Positions 8,034 through 15,363 of a stretch of DNA of 25,736 bases are shown piece by piece. The stretch is taken from the NCBI GenBank assembly GCA_934597585.1, contig CAKTSA010000025.1, positions 1-25,736 of the forward strand. Reading direction: 5' to 3'. Position numbers and translations under genes: made by a program. The notes under the pieces were generated by a model. It saw only the letters and a list, made by a program, of their open reading frames with translations, did no database searches and was not told the origin of the DNA. Numbering within the stretch: the first letter of the stretch is position 1; each line of letters opens with the position of its first letter. This DNA is from an uncultured Oscillospiraceae bacterium (GTDB lineage Bacteria; Bacillota; Clostridia; Oscillospirales; Oscillospiraceae).

Positions 8034-9344
8034 CTAGGGAGTGGTCGTTGTGTGGGGCGTCGTATTGGATACCGTTGTGTTGGCTGCTGCGGCGGTATCC
8101 GTCGGCGTCTCCCGCTGGGTGACGTGGACCGTCACCTTATAGGCGCCGCGGACTGTAATGCCGGAGCCCTCTATGGCGGTAACTGTGACGGGGAGAATGT
8201 ATTCGCCGGGCTCTGTGATCTCGCTGAGGTCCACGCGGACGCGGACGCTGTCAGCGGTGGCCGCTGCGACCTCCGCCTCGTTGCCCCAGATGCTCACCTC
8301 CAGAGGATCCCGTACCTCGGCCTTCAGGCCGTCGGCCACACCCTCGCAGGTGACGTTGTTCACGGTGACGGTCCCCTCAGTGGTGCCGTTGATGGCAACG
8401 GTGACAACGGCTTCTTTTGTACCATCAGAGGTGGTGACGCCGTCAGGCAGCTTGATGGTATAGGAATAAGGACCGTTCATACCGGGGACCAGGTCCTCCA
8501 CGTAAATTTTATCCAATGTCACCTCGCTGATACCTGCCAGCGTACTCCCTTCGCCCACCAGGGTGATACTGGAGGGGCGGATATCCACATCGACAGATTC
8601 CATCAGCTCGGTACCCACCAGGTTCATGATCAGGGGAACGGTCTTGGTGGTGCGTACCGGCACCGTTACCTGAATGAGCTTGATGTTGGAGCGGATATTG
8701 TCATTATAGACAGGCACATCGTTGTAGTCGTAGAGGGTATACTCCAGCGTCTCGATCAGCGTACTGGTGGCGCCGGCCAGATTGACCGTCACCTTGGCAT
8801 ATTTGATGTTCAGCATATCCTCCCGCTCGGCCCGCAGGGTCAGCACCTGAGGATCGATGGAGACATCGTCCCGGAAGTAGCCGTCGGCCACCTGGCCCTT
8901 GACCTCCACCTCGATGGGGACCTCCTTGGAGTAGAGCTGGCCTACGTTGACAGTGATGTTGTACAGGCTCCGCCAGTCAACAGACGCCTTGGTACTTGGA
9001 AAATCATCGGGAAAGAAAATATCGTACCGCAGCGTCTGCACACCGGGGGACGTAATGGTTCCCGTATTCGCCACCAGCCGGATCTTGGAGGTATCCAGCC
9101 ACATCAGATCCTTGCGCGCGCCCTTCAGCCGCAGATCCACAGTGGTATCGTAGCCGGAGAGCAGCATCAGGCCGTTTTCTGCCAGGATGGTATCCTCGTT
9201 GGTGAACTCCACCGGGATATCGTCCACCTCTACGGTGGATTCTGGCGAGACATAGACCTCCATATAGATCCACAGAGCCAGAGTGATCAGCACCGCCACA
9301 ATGATCTGGGCGACTTTGCGGTTTTTATTACTCTTCTTCTCCAT
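8034..9344 (-). CDS. cdaR: YbbR-domain protein CdaR, regulator of diadenylate cyclase
   Basis: The 436-residue protein has one N-terminal membrane helix (about residues 12-28, VAQIIVAVLITLALWIYM), after which the chain is extracytoplasmic. The rest consists of repeated beta-rich YbbR domains, each with an initial IPVE/VPL-type strand. The sequence ends in a Thr/Ala-rich tail (TVSNTTPHTTTTP). In Bacillus, Listeria and others CdaR binds CdaA at the membrane and tunes c-di-AMP production. The start overlaps the end of cdaA by 17 nt, the conserved arrangement. The usual third partner, glmM, is not in this window. Confidence 0.92.
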   Translation of the reverse strand: MEKKSNKNRKVAQIIVAVLITLALWIYMEVYVSPESTVEVDDIPVEFTNEDTILAENGLMLLSGYDTTVDLRLKGARKDLMWLDTSKIRLVANTGTITSPGVQTLRYDIFFPDDFPSTKASVDWRSLYNITVNVGQLYSKEVPIEVEVKGQVADGYFRDDVSIDPQVLTLRAEREDMLNIKYAKVTVNLAGATSTLIETLEYTLYDYNDVPVYNDNIRSNIKLIQVTVPVRTTKTVPLIMNLVGTELMESVDVDIRPSSITLVGEGSTLAGISEVTLDKIYVEDLVPGMNGPYSYTIKLPDGVTTSDGTKEAVVTVAINGTTEGTVTVNNVTCEGVADGLKAEVRDPLEVSIWGNEAEVAAATADSVRVRVDLSEITEPGEYILPVTVTAIEGSGITVRGAYKVTVHVTQRETPTDTAAAANTTVSNTTPHTTTTP

Positions 9345-10221
9345 CGTCGTCTGCCTCCTTTCCCAACTTTCTCAGGAACGACAACGCCAGAAGCCGCTGG
9401 GGCTTGTCCGTTTCTTCCTCCGGCGGCATCAGCTCGTTGCGCAGCAGCTTGCCCAGGGTCTCAGGCATCAGGTGCCGCTTGAGCATGCCGCCGATGGCCA
9501 CGGAGATGGAGCCCGTCTCCTCAGAGACGATGACCACCACTGCGTCGGAATTCTCGCTCATGCCGATGCCGGCGCGGTGGCGCATGCCCAGGTCACGGCT
9601 CAGGTTGACATTTTTGGACAAAGGCAGCATACAGCCACCGCCGATGATGCGTCCGTGGCGGACGATCACCGCGCCGTCGTGCATGGGTGCCTTGACAAAG
9701 AAGATATTCTTCAGCAGTTCGCACACCACAGCGCAGTCCAGCTCTGTACCGGTACGGACGATGTCGTCCAGGTTGATGTTCCGCTCGAACACCATCAGGA
9801 CGCCGGTCCTGGTGCGGCTCATCTCGCTGCAGGCCATAACGGTCTGGTCGATGGCCTTTTCCAGCTCGGTGATCTCCTCCTCCGAGCGGAAGACGCGCAT
9901 CAGGCGCAGATTCTTGCTGCCCAGCTTCTCCAGGATCTGGCGGATCTCCGGCTGGAACAGGATGATAAGGGCCAGAATGCCCCACTCCACCACGTGGTTC
10001 AGAATATAGCTGACAGCCCGCAGCTTCAGCGCTGTGGACAGCCACAGAGCGATCAGAAAGACCGCCACACCTTTGAGGATATTCTCCGCCCTGGTGCTCT
10101 TGACCAGCGACAGCAGCTTATATACCAGGAAGATAATGATAGCCACGTCCAGAAAGTCTGTGACCTTCAGGAGCGTTAAGTATCTCCCAATATCTTCCAT
10201 CAATGCCAGTACCTTATCCAT
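9328..10221 (-). CDS. cdaA: Membrane diadenylate cyclase CdaA
   Basis: CdaA joins two ATP molecules into the second messenger c-di-AMP, which controls potassium and osmolyte uptake. Three membrane helices fill the first 90 or so residues. The DisA_N cyclase domain follows, with its catalytic DGA motif (MHDGAVIV) and the RHR motif in GMRHRAGIG. The start is uncertain. ATG 10221 (MDKVLALMEDIG, 297 residues) has GGGAGGG about 12 nt upstream and is preferred. ATG 10248 would add nine residues but has no visible ribosome-binding site, and ATG 10233 is too close to the purine tract. A near-consensus promoter lies directly upstream, so this is probably the first gene of the long downstream operon. 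Confidence 0.95.
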   Translation of the reverse strand: MDKVLALMEDIGRYLTLLKVTDFLDVAIIIFLVYKLLSLVKSTRAENILKGVAVFLIALWLSTALKLRAVSYILNHVVEWGILALIILFQPEIRQILEKLGSKNLRLMRVFRSEEEITELEKAIDQTVMACSEMSRTRTGVLMVFERNINLDDIVRTGTELDCAVVCELLKNIFFVKAPMHDGAVIVRHGRIIGGGCMLPLSKNVNLSRDLGMRHRAGIGMSENSDAVVVIVSEETGSISVAIGGMLKRHLMPETLGKLLRNELMPPEEETDKPQRLLALSFLRKLGKEADDDGEEE

Positions 10222-10274
10222 AGCTTGCTTCATCCCTCCCGGGCGCATTTCTACGCATAACGATAGATACTAAT

Positions 10275-10303
10275 ATTATATAAAAGATATTGGGAAAATG
10301 CAA
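10275..10303 (-). promoter_or_regulatory. Sigma-A promoter upstream of cdaA
   Basis: On the minus strand TTGCAT (10303-10298) is followed after exactly 17 nt by a perfect TATAAT (10280-10275). Transcription would start near 10268, giving a leader of about 45 nt to the preferred cdaA start. It lies just past the end of the cysteine desulfurase gene and probably drives cdaA-cdaR and the genes beyond. Confidence 0.8.
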
Positions 10304-10325
10304 CAAAAAATCTGTGACCAGAGTG

Positions 10326-11453
10326 TTACATTTTACGAAGGGTTGTTTGCAATATCTGTGCGAACTGCACCACCTGCCGGGAGGTATTGAAGGCCGACGG
10401 GCTGAAGCGCACCGTTCCGGTCTTCAGCGTACCCACCGTGCGGTGGGCCAGAGGCGCACAGTGGAGCCCCGCACGGAGAGCGACGCCCTGGCGGGCCATG
10501 GCCTCGCCCAGCTCCTCACAGTCGATGCCCTCCACGATGAAGGACAGTACGCCGGTCTGGCAGCGGAAGCCCTCCTGCCAGAACAGGCGGATCCCCTCGG
10601 TATGCCGCAGCAGTTCCACTGCCTGTGCGGTCAGGCGGCGCTCGTGGGCGGCGATGTCCTCTGTGCCGGTGCGCTGGACATAGCGGATGCCCTCCAGCAA
10701 TCCGGCGATGCCCGGCATGTTGTGGGTGCCGCTCTCCAGCCGGTCAGGCAGCATATCCGGCATGGTCTGCAGCTTGGAAAGACTGCCGGTGCCACCGTGC
10801 AGCAGCGGCGTGACTGGGTGACCGCACAGCAGCATGCCGGTCCCCTGCGGGCCGTACAGCCCCTTGTGGCCCGGCATGGCGATAAACGCCGCATGGAGCT
10901 GGTCCATCCGCACCGGCAGGATGCCGGCGGACTGGGACGCGTCCAGCAGGAACGGCACGCCCGCTTCGGCGCACAGGTCGGCCATCTCCTCCACCGGCTG
11001 GATGCAGCCGAACACATTGGACACATGGTTGCAGATGACCACATCCGCACCCTGCGCCAGCGCCGCCTTCAGCTCTTCTGTCATTCTTTCCGGCTGAAAG
11101 GGCGGTGTGTTCAGAATGGTCAGCGTCACATTGGGGATGGCGTGAAGCGGCCGGGTGACGGCGTTATGCTCATAGCCGGAGATCACCACCCGGCTGCCCG
11201 GCTGCACCAGCGTGTGGATGGCAATGTTCAGGCCGTGGGTGGCGTTGCTGGTAAAGACGACATTGGATTCGTCCTCCATGCCGAACAGCTGGGCCGCGGC
11301 GGTCCGACAGGCGTAGTCCGTCTCCTCCGCCAGTTGGGTGGCCCGGTGGCTGCCCCGGCCCGGCGAGGACATGGTGCTGACCGCCCGGGCCATGGCGCAG
11401 CGGACGGCCTGCGGCTTTTCCAGTGTGGTGGCGCCGGAATCAAAGTAGATCAT
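10326..11453 (-). CDS. Cysteine desulfurase-like class V aminotransferase
   Basis: The 375-residue PLP enzyme should take sulfur (or selenium) from cysteine (or selenocysteine) and hold it as a persulfide. It begins IYFDSGATTLEKP. PLP-site residues include D171 and Q174 in LLDASQSAG, and the Schiff-base lysine K197 in MPGHKGLYGPQGTG. A candidate catalytic cysteine is C332 in LRAGLHCAPLAH. The layout fits the cysteine desulfurase subfamily often annotated in Clostridia apart from the IscS and SufS operons. The start overlaps the DUF3343 stop by four bases (ATGA). No IscU or SufU scaffold is adjacent, which argues against a simple Fe-S operon and suggests sulfur or selenium delivery through its neighbour. 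Confidence 0.9.
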   Translation of the reverse strand: MIYFDSGATTLEKPQAVRCAMARAVSTMSSPGRGSHRATQLAEETDYACRTAAAQLFGMEDESNVVFTSNATHGLNIAIHTLVQPGSRVVISGYEHNAVTRPLHAIPNVTLTILNTPPFQPERMTEELKAALAQGADVVICNHVSNVFGCIQPVEEMADLCAEAGVPFLLDASQSAGILPVRMDQLHAAFIAMPGHKGLYGPQGTGMLLCGHPVTPLLHGGTGSLSKLQTMPDMLPDRLESGTHNMPGIAGLLEGIRYVQRTGTEDIAAHERRLTAQAVELLRHTEGIRLFWQEGFRCQTGVLSFIVEGIDCEELGEAMARQGVALRAGLHCAPLAHRTVGTLKTGTVRFSPSAFNTSRQVVQFAQILQTTLRKM

Positions 11454-11701
11454 GGCGTCACCTCACTGTACCCTGTGCCGCTGTGCCGGAGGACGCGCTC
11501 CGGCGCCAGACGCGCCTGCTGCAGCCGCAGCCATGCAACATCATAGTCCGCCGCATCCACACGCACCCCATAGGTGCAGCCCTGCTTGGCAAACTCCACC
11601 GGCAGGCGCTGAACGCTGGCGTGGATGCCGCCGCTGTTCAGCACCCGGGCCGCCCGCTGGGCCTGTGTGGCGGACCGCACCGCAAAAAGATAATGATCCA
11701 T
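11450..11701 (-). CDS. DUF3343 protein, putative sulfur/selenium carrier
   Basis: The 83-residue protein starts MDHYLFAVRSATQAQ and has the DUF3343 pattern: an N-terminal strand followed by a helix (ATQAQRAARVLNSGGI), then the conserved cysteine C42 in KQGCTYGVRV. DUF3343 proteins are annotated as putative Se/S carriers and have been linked by comparative genomics to selenium use. The ATG at 11701 is chosen because GGAGGAGG lies about 6 nt before it; an in-frame ATG at 11722 has no such site. The gene lies just after the ispF terminator and overlaps the desulfurase by four bases, so the pair probably works together, with C42 accepting the persulfide. That transfer is inference. Confidence 0.85.
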   Translation of the reverse strand: MDHYLFAVRSATQAQRAARVLNSGGIHASVQRLPVEFAKQGCTYGVRVDAADYDVAWLRLQQARLAPERVLRHSGTGYSEVTP

Positions 11702-11727
11702 AGTACACCTCCTCCACTCCAATGTAT

Positions 11728-11763
11728 GAAAAAAGAAGGAGCGAGGCCACTGTGACCTCGCTC
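11728..11763 (-). terminator. Intrinsic terminator after ispF
   Basis: An 8-bp perfect stem GAGCGAGG/CCTCGCTC (11739-11763) is followed in the minus direction by CTTCTTTTTTC. It lies about 20 nt past the ispF stop and should end the carD-ispD-ispF transcript. The DUF3343 ribosome-binding site begins very soon after, so that pair depends on read-through or on a promoter overlapping this stretch that I could not identify. Confidence 0.88.
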
Positions 11764-11781
11764 AAAAGCTATTTTATTTTC

Positions 11782-12264
11782 TTATATTTTCTCCACCAGC
11801 GCCACGGCATGGGCGGCCATGCCCTCACCCGTTCCAGTAAAGCCCAGATGCTCCTCGGTGGTGGCCTTGACACTGATCTGCGAGACGTCCACCGCCAGTG
11901 CATCGGCGATGTTCTGCCGCATGGTCTCCCGGTAGGGGGATACCCTGGGGGCCTGGGCGATCAAGGTGGCGTCGACATTCACCAGGGCGTAGCCCTGCTG
12001 CCGGAGGTATTCCCCCACCCGCTTCAGCAGCACCATGCTGGAGATATTGTGAAAGGCCTCGTCATTGTCCGGGAAGAGCTTTCCGATATCTCCGGCAGCG
12101 ATGGCGCCCAGCAGCGCGTCCATGATGGCGTGGGTCAGCACATCGGCATCGGAGTGTCCATCCAGACCACGGTCCCAGGGGATGGTGACGCCGCCCAGGA
12201 TCAGGGCGCGGCCCTCTGCCAGGCGGTGTACATCGTACCCGTGGCCGATCCGCAGGGCCGTCAT
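11782..12264 (-). CDS. ispF: 2-C-methyl-D-erythritol 2,4-cyclodiphosphate synthase
   Basis: The 160-residue enzyme catalyses the cyclisation step of the MEP isoprenoid pathway. The zinc site is intact: D11 and H13 in GHGYDVHR and H45 in DVLTHAIMDALLG. The GHSDADV substrate loop, GKLFPD, and the C-terminal KATTEEHLGFTGTGEGM motif are all present. The ATG overlaps the ispD stop (ATGA). The neighbouring IspD makes the CDP-methylerythritol that, after phosphorylation by IspE, becomes IspF's substrate; IspE is not in the window. A terminator follows. Confidence 0.97.
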   Translation of the reverse strand: MTALRIGHGYDVHRLAEGRALILGGVTIPWDRGLDGHSDADVLTHAIMDALLGAIAAGDIGKLFPDNDEAFHNISSMVLLKRVGEYLRQQGYALVNVDATLIAQAPRVSPYRETMRQNIADALAVDVSQISVKATTEEHLGFTGTGEGMAAHAVALVEKI

Positions 12265-12998
12265 TGTGCCGCCTCCCGCTGCCGCAGCAGAGCCTCAGCT
12301 ATCGCCAGGTCGTCCGGCGTGGTGATCTTGATGTTGCTTCTGTCCCCCTCTGCCAGCCAGACCTGCTTGCCCAGCCGCTCCACGGCGGCACAGTCGTCGG
12401 TCACCGGTTCGCCGGAGGCCAGCGCCGCCTGCAGGGCGGCCTTGAGGATGTTGGCCTGGAACACCTGTGGCGTCTGCACCGCGTACAGGGATCTGCGGTC
12501 CGGAGTGGACAGCACAAGGCCGTTCTCGTCCGCTACCTTCACGGTGTCTGTCACCGGAACGGCGGGGGCTGCCGCCTGGGTCCGGTGTCCGACACGGATC
12601 ATCTCGTCGATCAGCGCAGGCTGCACCAGCGGGCGGGCGCCGTCGTGAATGGCGATCAGCTCCGCCTTGGGGTCACACTCCAGCGCTGCCGCCAGCACAG
12701 ACTCCGTGCGGGACGCACCGCCCCTGACCACCTTTACCGGCTTATGGAGCGCGCAGCGGGCGCACAGATCGGCCACCGCCTCCATCTTATCCTCCTGGGC
12801 GGCGATGACGATCTCCGCCACCAGCGCAGAACGGTCAATGGCGGACAGAGTCCGCCTCAGGACGGGTACCCCCGCCAGGCTGGAGAACAGCTTATCCTCT
12901 CCGCCCATGCGGGCGCTGCTGCCTGCCGCGGCCACCACCATGTTGCATTTTGGCAGCGCCTTATCCTGCCATTTCTGCACCGTATTCCAAAAAGCCAT
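12261..12998 (-). CDS. ispD: 2-C-methyl-D-erythritol 4-phosphate cytidylyltransferase
   Basis: The 245-residue enzyme couples CTP to methylerythritol 4-phosphate in isoprenoid synthesis. The nucleotide-binding motif AAAGSSARMGGEDK is near residues 23-36, preceded by an 18-residue extension (MAFWNTVQKWQDKALPKC). The central IHDGARPLV motif and the later VTDDCAAVERLG and NIKITTPDDL motifs are typical. The ATG at 12998 has AAGGAG about 7 nt upstream, so the extension is probably real. It sits 11 nt after carD and overlaps ispF. Confidence 0.96.
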   Translation of the reverse strand: MAFWNTVQKWQDKALPKCNMVVAAAGSSARMGGEDKLFSSLAGVPVLRRTLSAIDRSALVAEIVIAAQEDKMEAVADLCARCALHKPVKVVRGGASRTESVLAAALECDPKAELIAIHDGARPLVQPALIDEMIRVGHRTQAAAPAVPVTDTVKVADENGLVLSTPDRRSLYAVQTPQVFQANILKAALQAALASGEPVTDDCAAVERLGKQVWLAEGDRSNIKITTPDDLAIAEALLRQREAAQ

Positions 12999-13009
12999 AG
13001 CCTTTCTCC

Positions 13010-13492
13010 TTACTCTGCCAGTACGCTCCGGCTCAGCAATTGCTCTGCGCCGTCGTAGGACAGGTCCTCCACCAGCATCATCTCGCTCAGCAATATCTGC
13101 TTGGCACTGCGCAGCATTTTGCGCTCCACCGTGGACAGACCGCGGCTGGCCTCCCGGTGCATCAGACTTTTGATGACCCGGGCTACTTCACGGACCTGGC
13201 CGCTTTTGATGCGCTCCATGTTCTCCCGGTAGCGATGGTTCCAGTTCTCCGTCATGTCCTCCTCCAGCTCACGCAGCGAGGCCAGCGTCTCTGCCAGCTG
13301 CACGCGGCTGACAGGCTGCCGCAGCCCCACCGCGCCGCTGTTGCCCACCGGGATCTTCAGCGTCAGTCCGCCAAGAGGCGCGGTAAATACATAATAACGC
13401 TCTGCAATGCCATTGAAACGCTCTTCTACGATCTCTGCGATCACACCTGCGCCGTGCATGGGATGCACGACCTTTTCTCCGACGGTATACAT
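13010..13492 (-). CDS. carD: CarD family RNA polymerase-binding transcription regulator
   Basis: The 160-residue protein begins MYTVGEKVVHPMHGAGVI, the N-terminal RNA polymerase-interaction (Tudor-like) domain of CarD/CdnL. A helical C-terminal DNA-binding region follows, with WNHRYRENMERIKSG and LSTVERKMLRSAK segments. In mycobacteria CarD stabilises the open promoter complex. The ATG at 13492 is preferred because AAAGGAGG lies about 7 nt upstream; a frame extension to 13513 has no support. A near-consensus promoter lies 60 nt further up. It is the first gene of carD-ispD-ispF, the same order as in mycobacteria. Confidence 0.93.
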   Translation of the reverse strand: MYTVGEKVVHPMHGAGVIAEIVEERFNGIAERYYVFTAPLGGLTLKIPVGNSGAVGLRQPVSRVQLAETLASLRELEEDMTENWNHRYRENMERIKSGQVREVARVIKSLMHREASRGLSTVERKMLRSAKQILLSEMMLVEDLSYDGAEQLLSRSVLAE

Positions 13493-13550
13493 ACCGGAAC
13501 CTCCTTTTTGCAAATTGCTGATATCATCTTCCTTTTGATTTGATAATTAT

Positions 13551-13579
13551 ATTATAGCCTCTTTTTTCACATCTTGCAA
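13551..13579 (-). promoter_or_regulatory. Sigma-A promoter upstream of carD
   Basis: On the minus strand TTGCAA (13579-13574) and a perfect TATAAT (13556-13551) are separated by exactly 17 nt. The predicted transcript start is near 13544, about 50 nt before the carD ATG. It should drive carD-ispD-ispF up to the terminator after ispF. Confidence 0.82.
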
Positions 13580-13652
13580 GAAAAATGTATCCGGTTAAAT
13601 CGTATACGTATACCTTTTGCAATGAAACCGAGACTTTTCATCGCTCCACGCC

Positions 13653-13683
13653 AAAAGGCGCCGTTCTCTGTGAACGACGCCTT
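13653..13683 (-). terminator. Terminator-like hairpin after the CoA-transferase gene
   Basis: An 11-bp stem AAGGCG-CGTTC / GAACG-CGCCTT with one internal mismatch (13655-13683) lies about 43 nt past the CoA-transferase stop. In the minus direction the stem runs into only a short T-run (CCTTTTGG), so termination may be incomplete. It separates the CoA-transferase from the carD promoter. Confidence 0.65.
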
Positions 13684-13725
13684 CTGACCTTGTATTACAC
13701 TTCCTGTTGGAAGTATTGTCGGAGT

Positions 13726-15075
13726 TCAGCGCTTGTTGCTGTGGTACCAGATCTTCTGCTTCTGGGCGGCCTGGATCAGCTCCTCGCGGAAGTCGGGATG
13801 GGCGATGGAGATCAGCGCCTCGGCACGTTCCCAGGAGGACAGGCCCTTCAGGTTCACGCAACCGTACTCGGTGACCACATACATGGTGTTGACGCGGGTA
13901 TCGGTGACGATGCTGCCCTCGGCCAGGGTGGGACGGATACGGGAGGCCAGGGTGCCGTCCTTCTTCTTGAAGGTGGAGGACAGGCAGATGAAGCTCTTGC
14001 CGCCGTTGGACAGGTACGCGCCCAGAACGAAGTCCTGCTGGCCGCCGGCGCCGGAGATATGGCGGATGCCGGAGGTCTCACTGCTGACCTGGCCGTAGAG
14101 GTCGATGTCCACCGCGTTGTTGATGGACATGAAGTTGTCGATGGCAGCGATGGTGCGGATATCGTTGACATAGCTGACGGGGGCGGCCATGCACATGCGG
14201 TTGTCGTCCAGGAAGTCATAGACCCGCTGGCTGCCGGCAGCGAAGGAGTAGGTCTGGCGGCCGTGGTCGATGCTCTTGTTGGCACCGCTGATCTTGCCGC
14301 ACAGGGACAGGTCAACGAAGGCCTCCACGTACATCTCGGTATGGACGCTCATGTCCTTCAGGTCGGACTCGCACAGCAGCATGCCAACGGCGTTGGGCAT
14401 GCCGCCGATGCCCAGCTGCAGGCAGGCGCCATTGGGGATGCGCTCCACCACCTGCTTGGCCACGGCCTTGTCGATCTCCGTGGGAGGCGCGGACAGCAAC
14501 TGACCCATGGGGTCGTTGCGGCCTTCCACGATCATGTCCACGTCGGTGATATGTACGCTCTCGCCAAAGCCGCCCAGGCAGCGGGGCATGTTCTGGTTGA
14601 CTTCCACGATCAGGATCTTGGCCGTATCGCAGATGGCTTTCATATGGGAGGCGGAAACGCCGAAGTTGAAGTAGCCATGCTTATCCATGGGACCCACCTG
14701 GATCAGGGCGACGTCTGGCGGATTGATATGGTCATAGTAGTAACGGGGCAGCTCGGAATACCGCATGGGCTCATAGAAGCAGGCCCCGGTGTCGATGTGC
14801 TTGCGCTCGAAGCCGCCGGTGTGATGGGAGTTGTAGATAATATGCTTGGCGGGCTCCTCGATATCGAAGATCGCGGGCTTCCACAGGGCAATACCGCCGC
14901 GGACCTTCACGTCCTCCAGCTCGGGGGCGCGGCGGGCCAGCGCCTCATCCAGAACGTGGGGGTGGGTATTGCAGAAGCCATAGTCTACCCAATCGCCGGA
15001 CTTGATCACTTTTACGGCTTCCTCTGCCGTGGTCAGCTTGGACTGATACATACCCAGAAATTCTTCGTATGCCAT
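13726..15075 (-). CDS. CoA-transferase, probable butyryl-CoA:acetate CoA-transferase
   Basis: The 449-residue protein belongs to the acetyl-CoA hydrolase/transferase family. It strongly resembles the butyryl-CoA:acetate CoA-transferases of gut butyrate producers, which release butyrate and make acetyl-CoA. Recognisable blocks include [44 protein letters not shown] and [17 protein letters not shown]. The presumed catalytic glutamate is E247 in [12 protein letters not shown]. The CoA-site segment [13 protein letters not shown] is at 342-354. A 4-hydroxybutyrate or propionate CoA-transferase is the main alternative. The gene stands alone, with AGGAGG 10 nt before the ATG, a terminator-like hairpin downstream and Rex-like sites upstream. 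The crotonase/butyryl-CoA dehydrogenase genes are not in this window. Confidence 0.85.
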   Translation of the reverse strand: MAYEEFLGMYQSKLTTAEEAVKVIKSGDWVDYGFCNTHPHVLDEALARRAPELEDVKVRGGIALWKPAIFDIEEPAKHIIYNSHHTGGFERKHIDTGACFYEPMRYSELPRYYYDHINPPDVALIQVGPMDKHGYFNFGVSASHMKAICDTAKILIVEVNQNMPRCLGGFGESVHITDVDMIVEGRNDPMGQLLSAPPTEIDKAVAKQVVERIPNGACLQLGIGGMPNAVGMLLCESDLKDMSVHTEMYVEAFVDLSLCGKISGANKSIDHGRQTYSFAAGSQRVYDFLDDNRMCMAAPVSYVNDIRTIAAIDNFMSINNAVDIDLYGQVSSETSGIRHISGAGGQQDFVLGAYLSNGGKSFICLSSTFKKKDGTLASRIRPTLAEGSIVTDTRVNTMYVVTEYGCVNLKGLSSWERAEALISIAHPDFREELIQAAQKQKIWYHSNKR

Positions 15076-15135
15076 TTTTGATATGCCTCCTGTTTTCTTT
15101 CTTTTTCTGTTCCCTATTTTTCCTCTCTGGGTAAT

Positions 15136-15164
15136 ACTTTACTACTTCGTTAAAAAAATATCAA
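15136..15164 (-). promoter_or_regulatory. Possible promoter of the CoA-transferase gene
   Basis: Minus-strand TTGATA (15164-15159) is followed after 17 nt by TAAAGT (15141-15136), a weak -10 element. The -35 element lies inside one copy of the 19-nt direct repeat. An identical TTGATA 23 nt further upstream belongs to the other copy. The leader to the ATG would be about 50 nt. The -10 match is poor, so this is tentative. Confidence 0.4.
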
Positions 15165-15187
15165 CCTTTTCGTTAAAAAAATATCAA
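15146..15187 (-). repeat. Tandem 19-nt direct repeat, Rex-operator-like
   Basis: Two exact copies of a 19-nt unit lie at 15146-15164 and 15169-15187, 23 nt apart. Read on the minus strand each is TTGATATTTTTTTAACGAA. Its first 18 bases match the clostridial Rex operator TTGTTAANNNNTTAACAA at 11 of 14 defined positions. The downstream copy overlaps the candidate -35 and spacer. The exact repetition is seen directly; the Rex assignment is inference. Confidence 0.6.
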
Positions 15188-15212
15188 TTTTGGCGGCTTG
15201 CCCAAATTCGGA

Positions 15213-15230
15213 TTGTCAAATCTGTAACAA
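15213..15230 (-). promoter_or_regulatory. Putative Rex operator upstream of the CoA-transferase
   Basis: The 18-mer TTGTCAAATCTGTAACAA (plus strand) matches TTGTTAANNNNTTAACAA at 12 of 14 defined positions and is an imperfect inverted repeat. It lies 26 nt upstream of the tandem repeat. Together the three sites suggest control by Rex, the repressor that leaves DNA when NADH rises relative to NAD+. No rex gene is in the window. Confidence 0.55.
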
Positions 15231-15318
15231 ATGGCAAATTTTTATTGGCGATAGCGTTTCTCTGACAATAATTTCCTGTCACTCAACAAGCTTTTGACGA
15301 AGAGGCAGCCGCAGCAGC

Positions 15319-15359
15319 AAAAAAGACACCCGCGCAGCGGTCGCTGCGCGGGTGTTTTG
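15319..15359 (-). terminator. Strong intrinsic terminator after ysxC
   Basis: A 14-bp perfect stem ACACCCGCGCAGCG/CGCTGCGCGGGTGT (15326-15355) is followed in the minus direction by CTTTTTTG. It lies a few bases past the ysxC stop and should close the tig-clpP-clpX-lon-ysxC transcript. A short T-run on the plus side could also allow weak termination in the other direction. Confidence 0.93.
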
Positions 15360-15363
15360 TCCT

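Noticed and set aside
7992..9482. Plus-strand open frame (about 496 codons) opposite cdaR
   Set aside because: It is antisense to a conserved cdaA-cdaR pair and has a His/Gly/Asp-rich artefact translation.
10304..10325. Terminator after the cysteine desulfurase
   Set aside because: There is a T-run, but the only stem before it is a 4-bp TCTG/CAGA pair, too weak to call.
13585..15081. Plus-strand open frame (about 498 codons) opposite the CoA-transferase
   Set aside because: It mirrors the CoA-transferase coding region, is repetitive in Gly/His/Asp/Leu, and has no sensible start context.
15146..15187. Start of a CRISPR array
   Set aside because: There are only two copies, with a 4-nt gap between them, no spacers and no cas genes; a regulatory direct repeat fits better.
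15214..15219. Minus-strand TTGACA as a -35 element for the CoA-transferase
   Set aside because: No acceptable -10 element occurs 16-18 nt downstream; the position reads CCGCCA. The bases are better explained as part of the Rex-like site.
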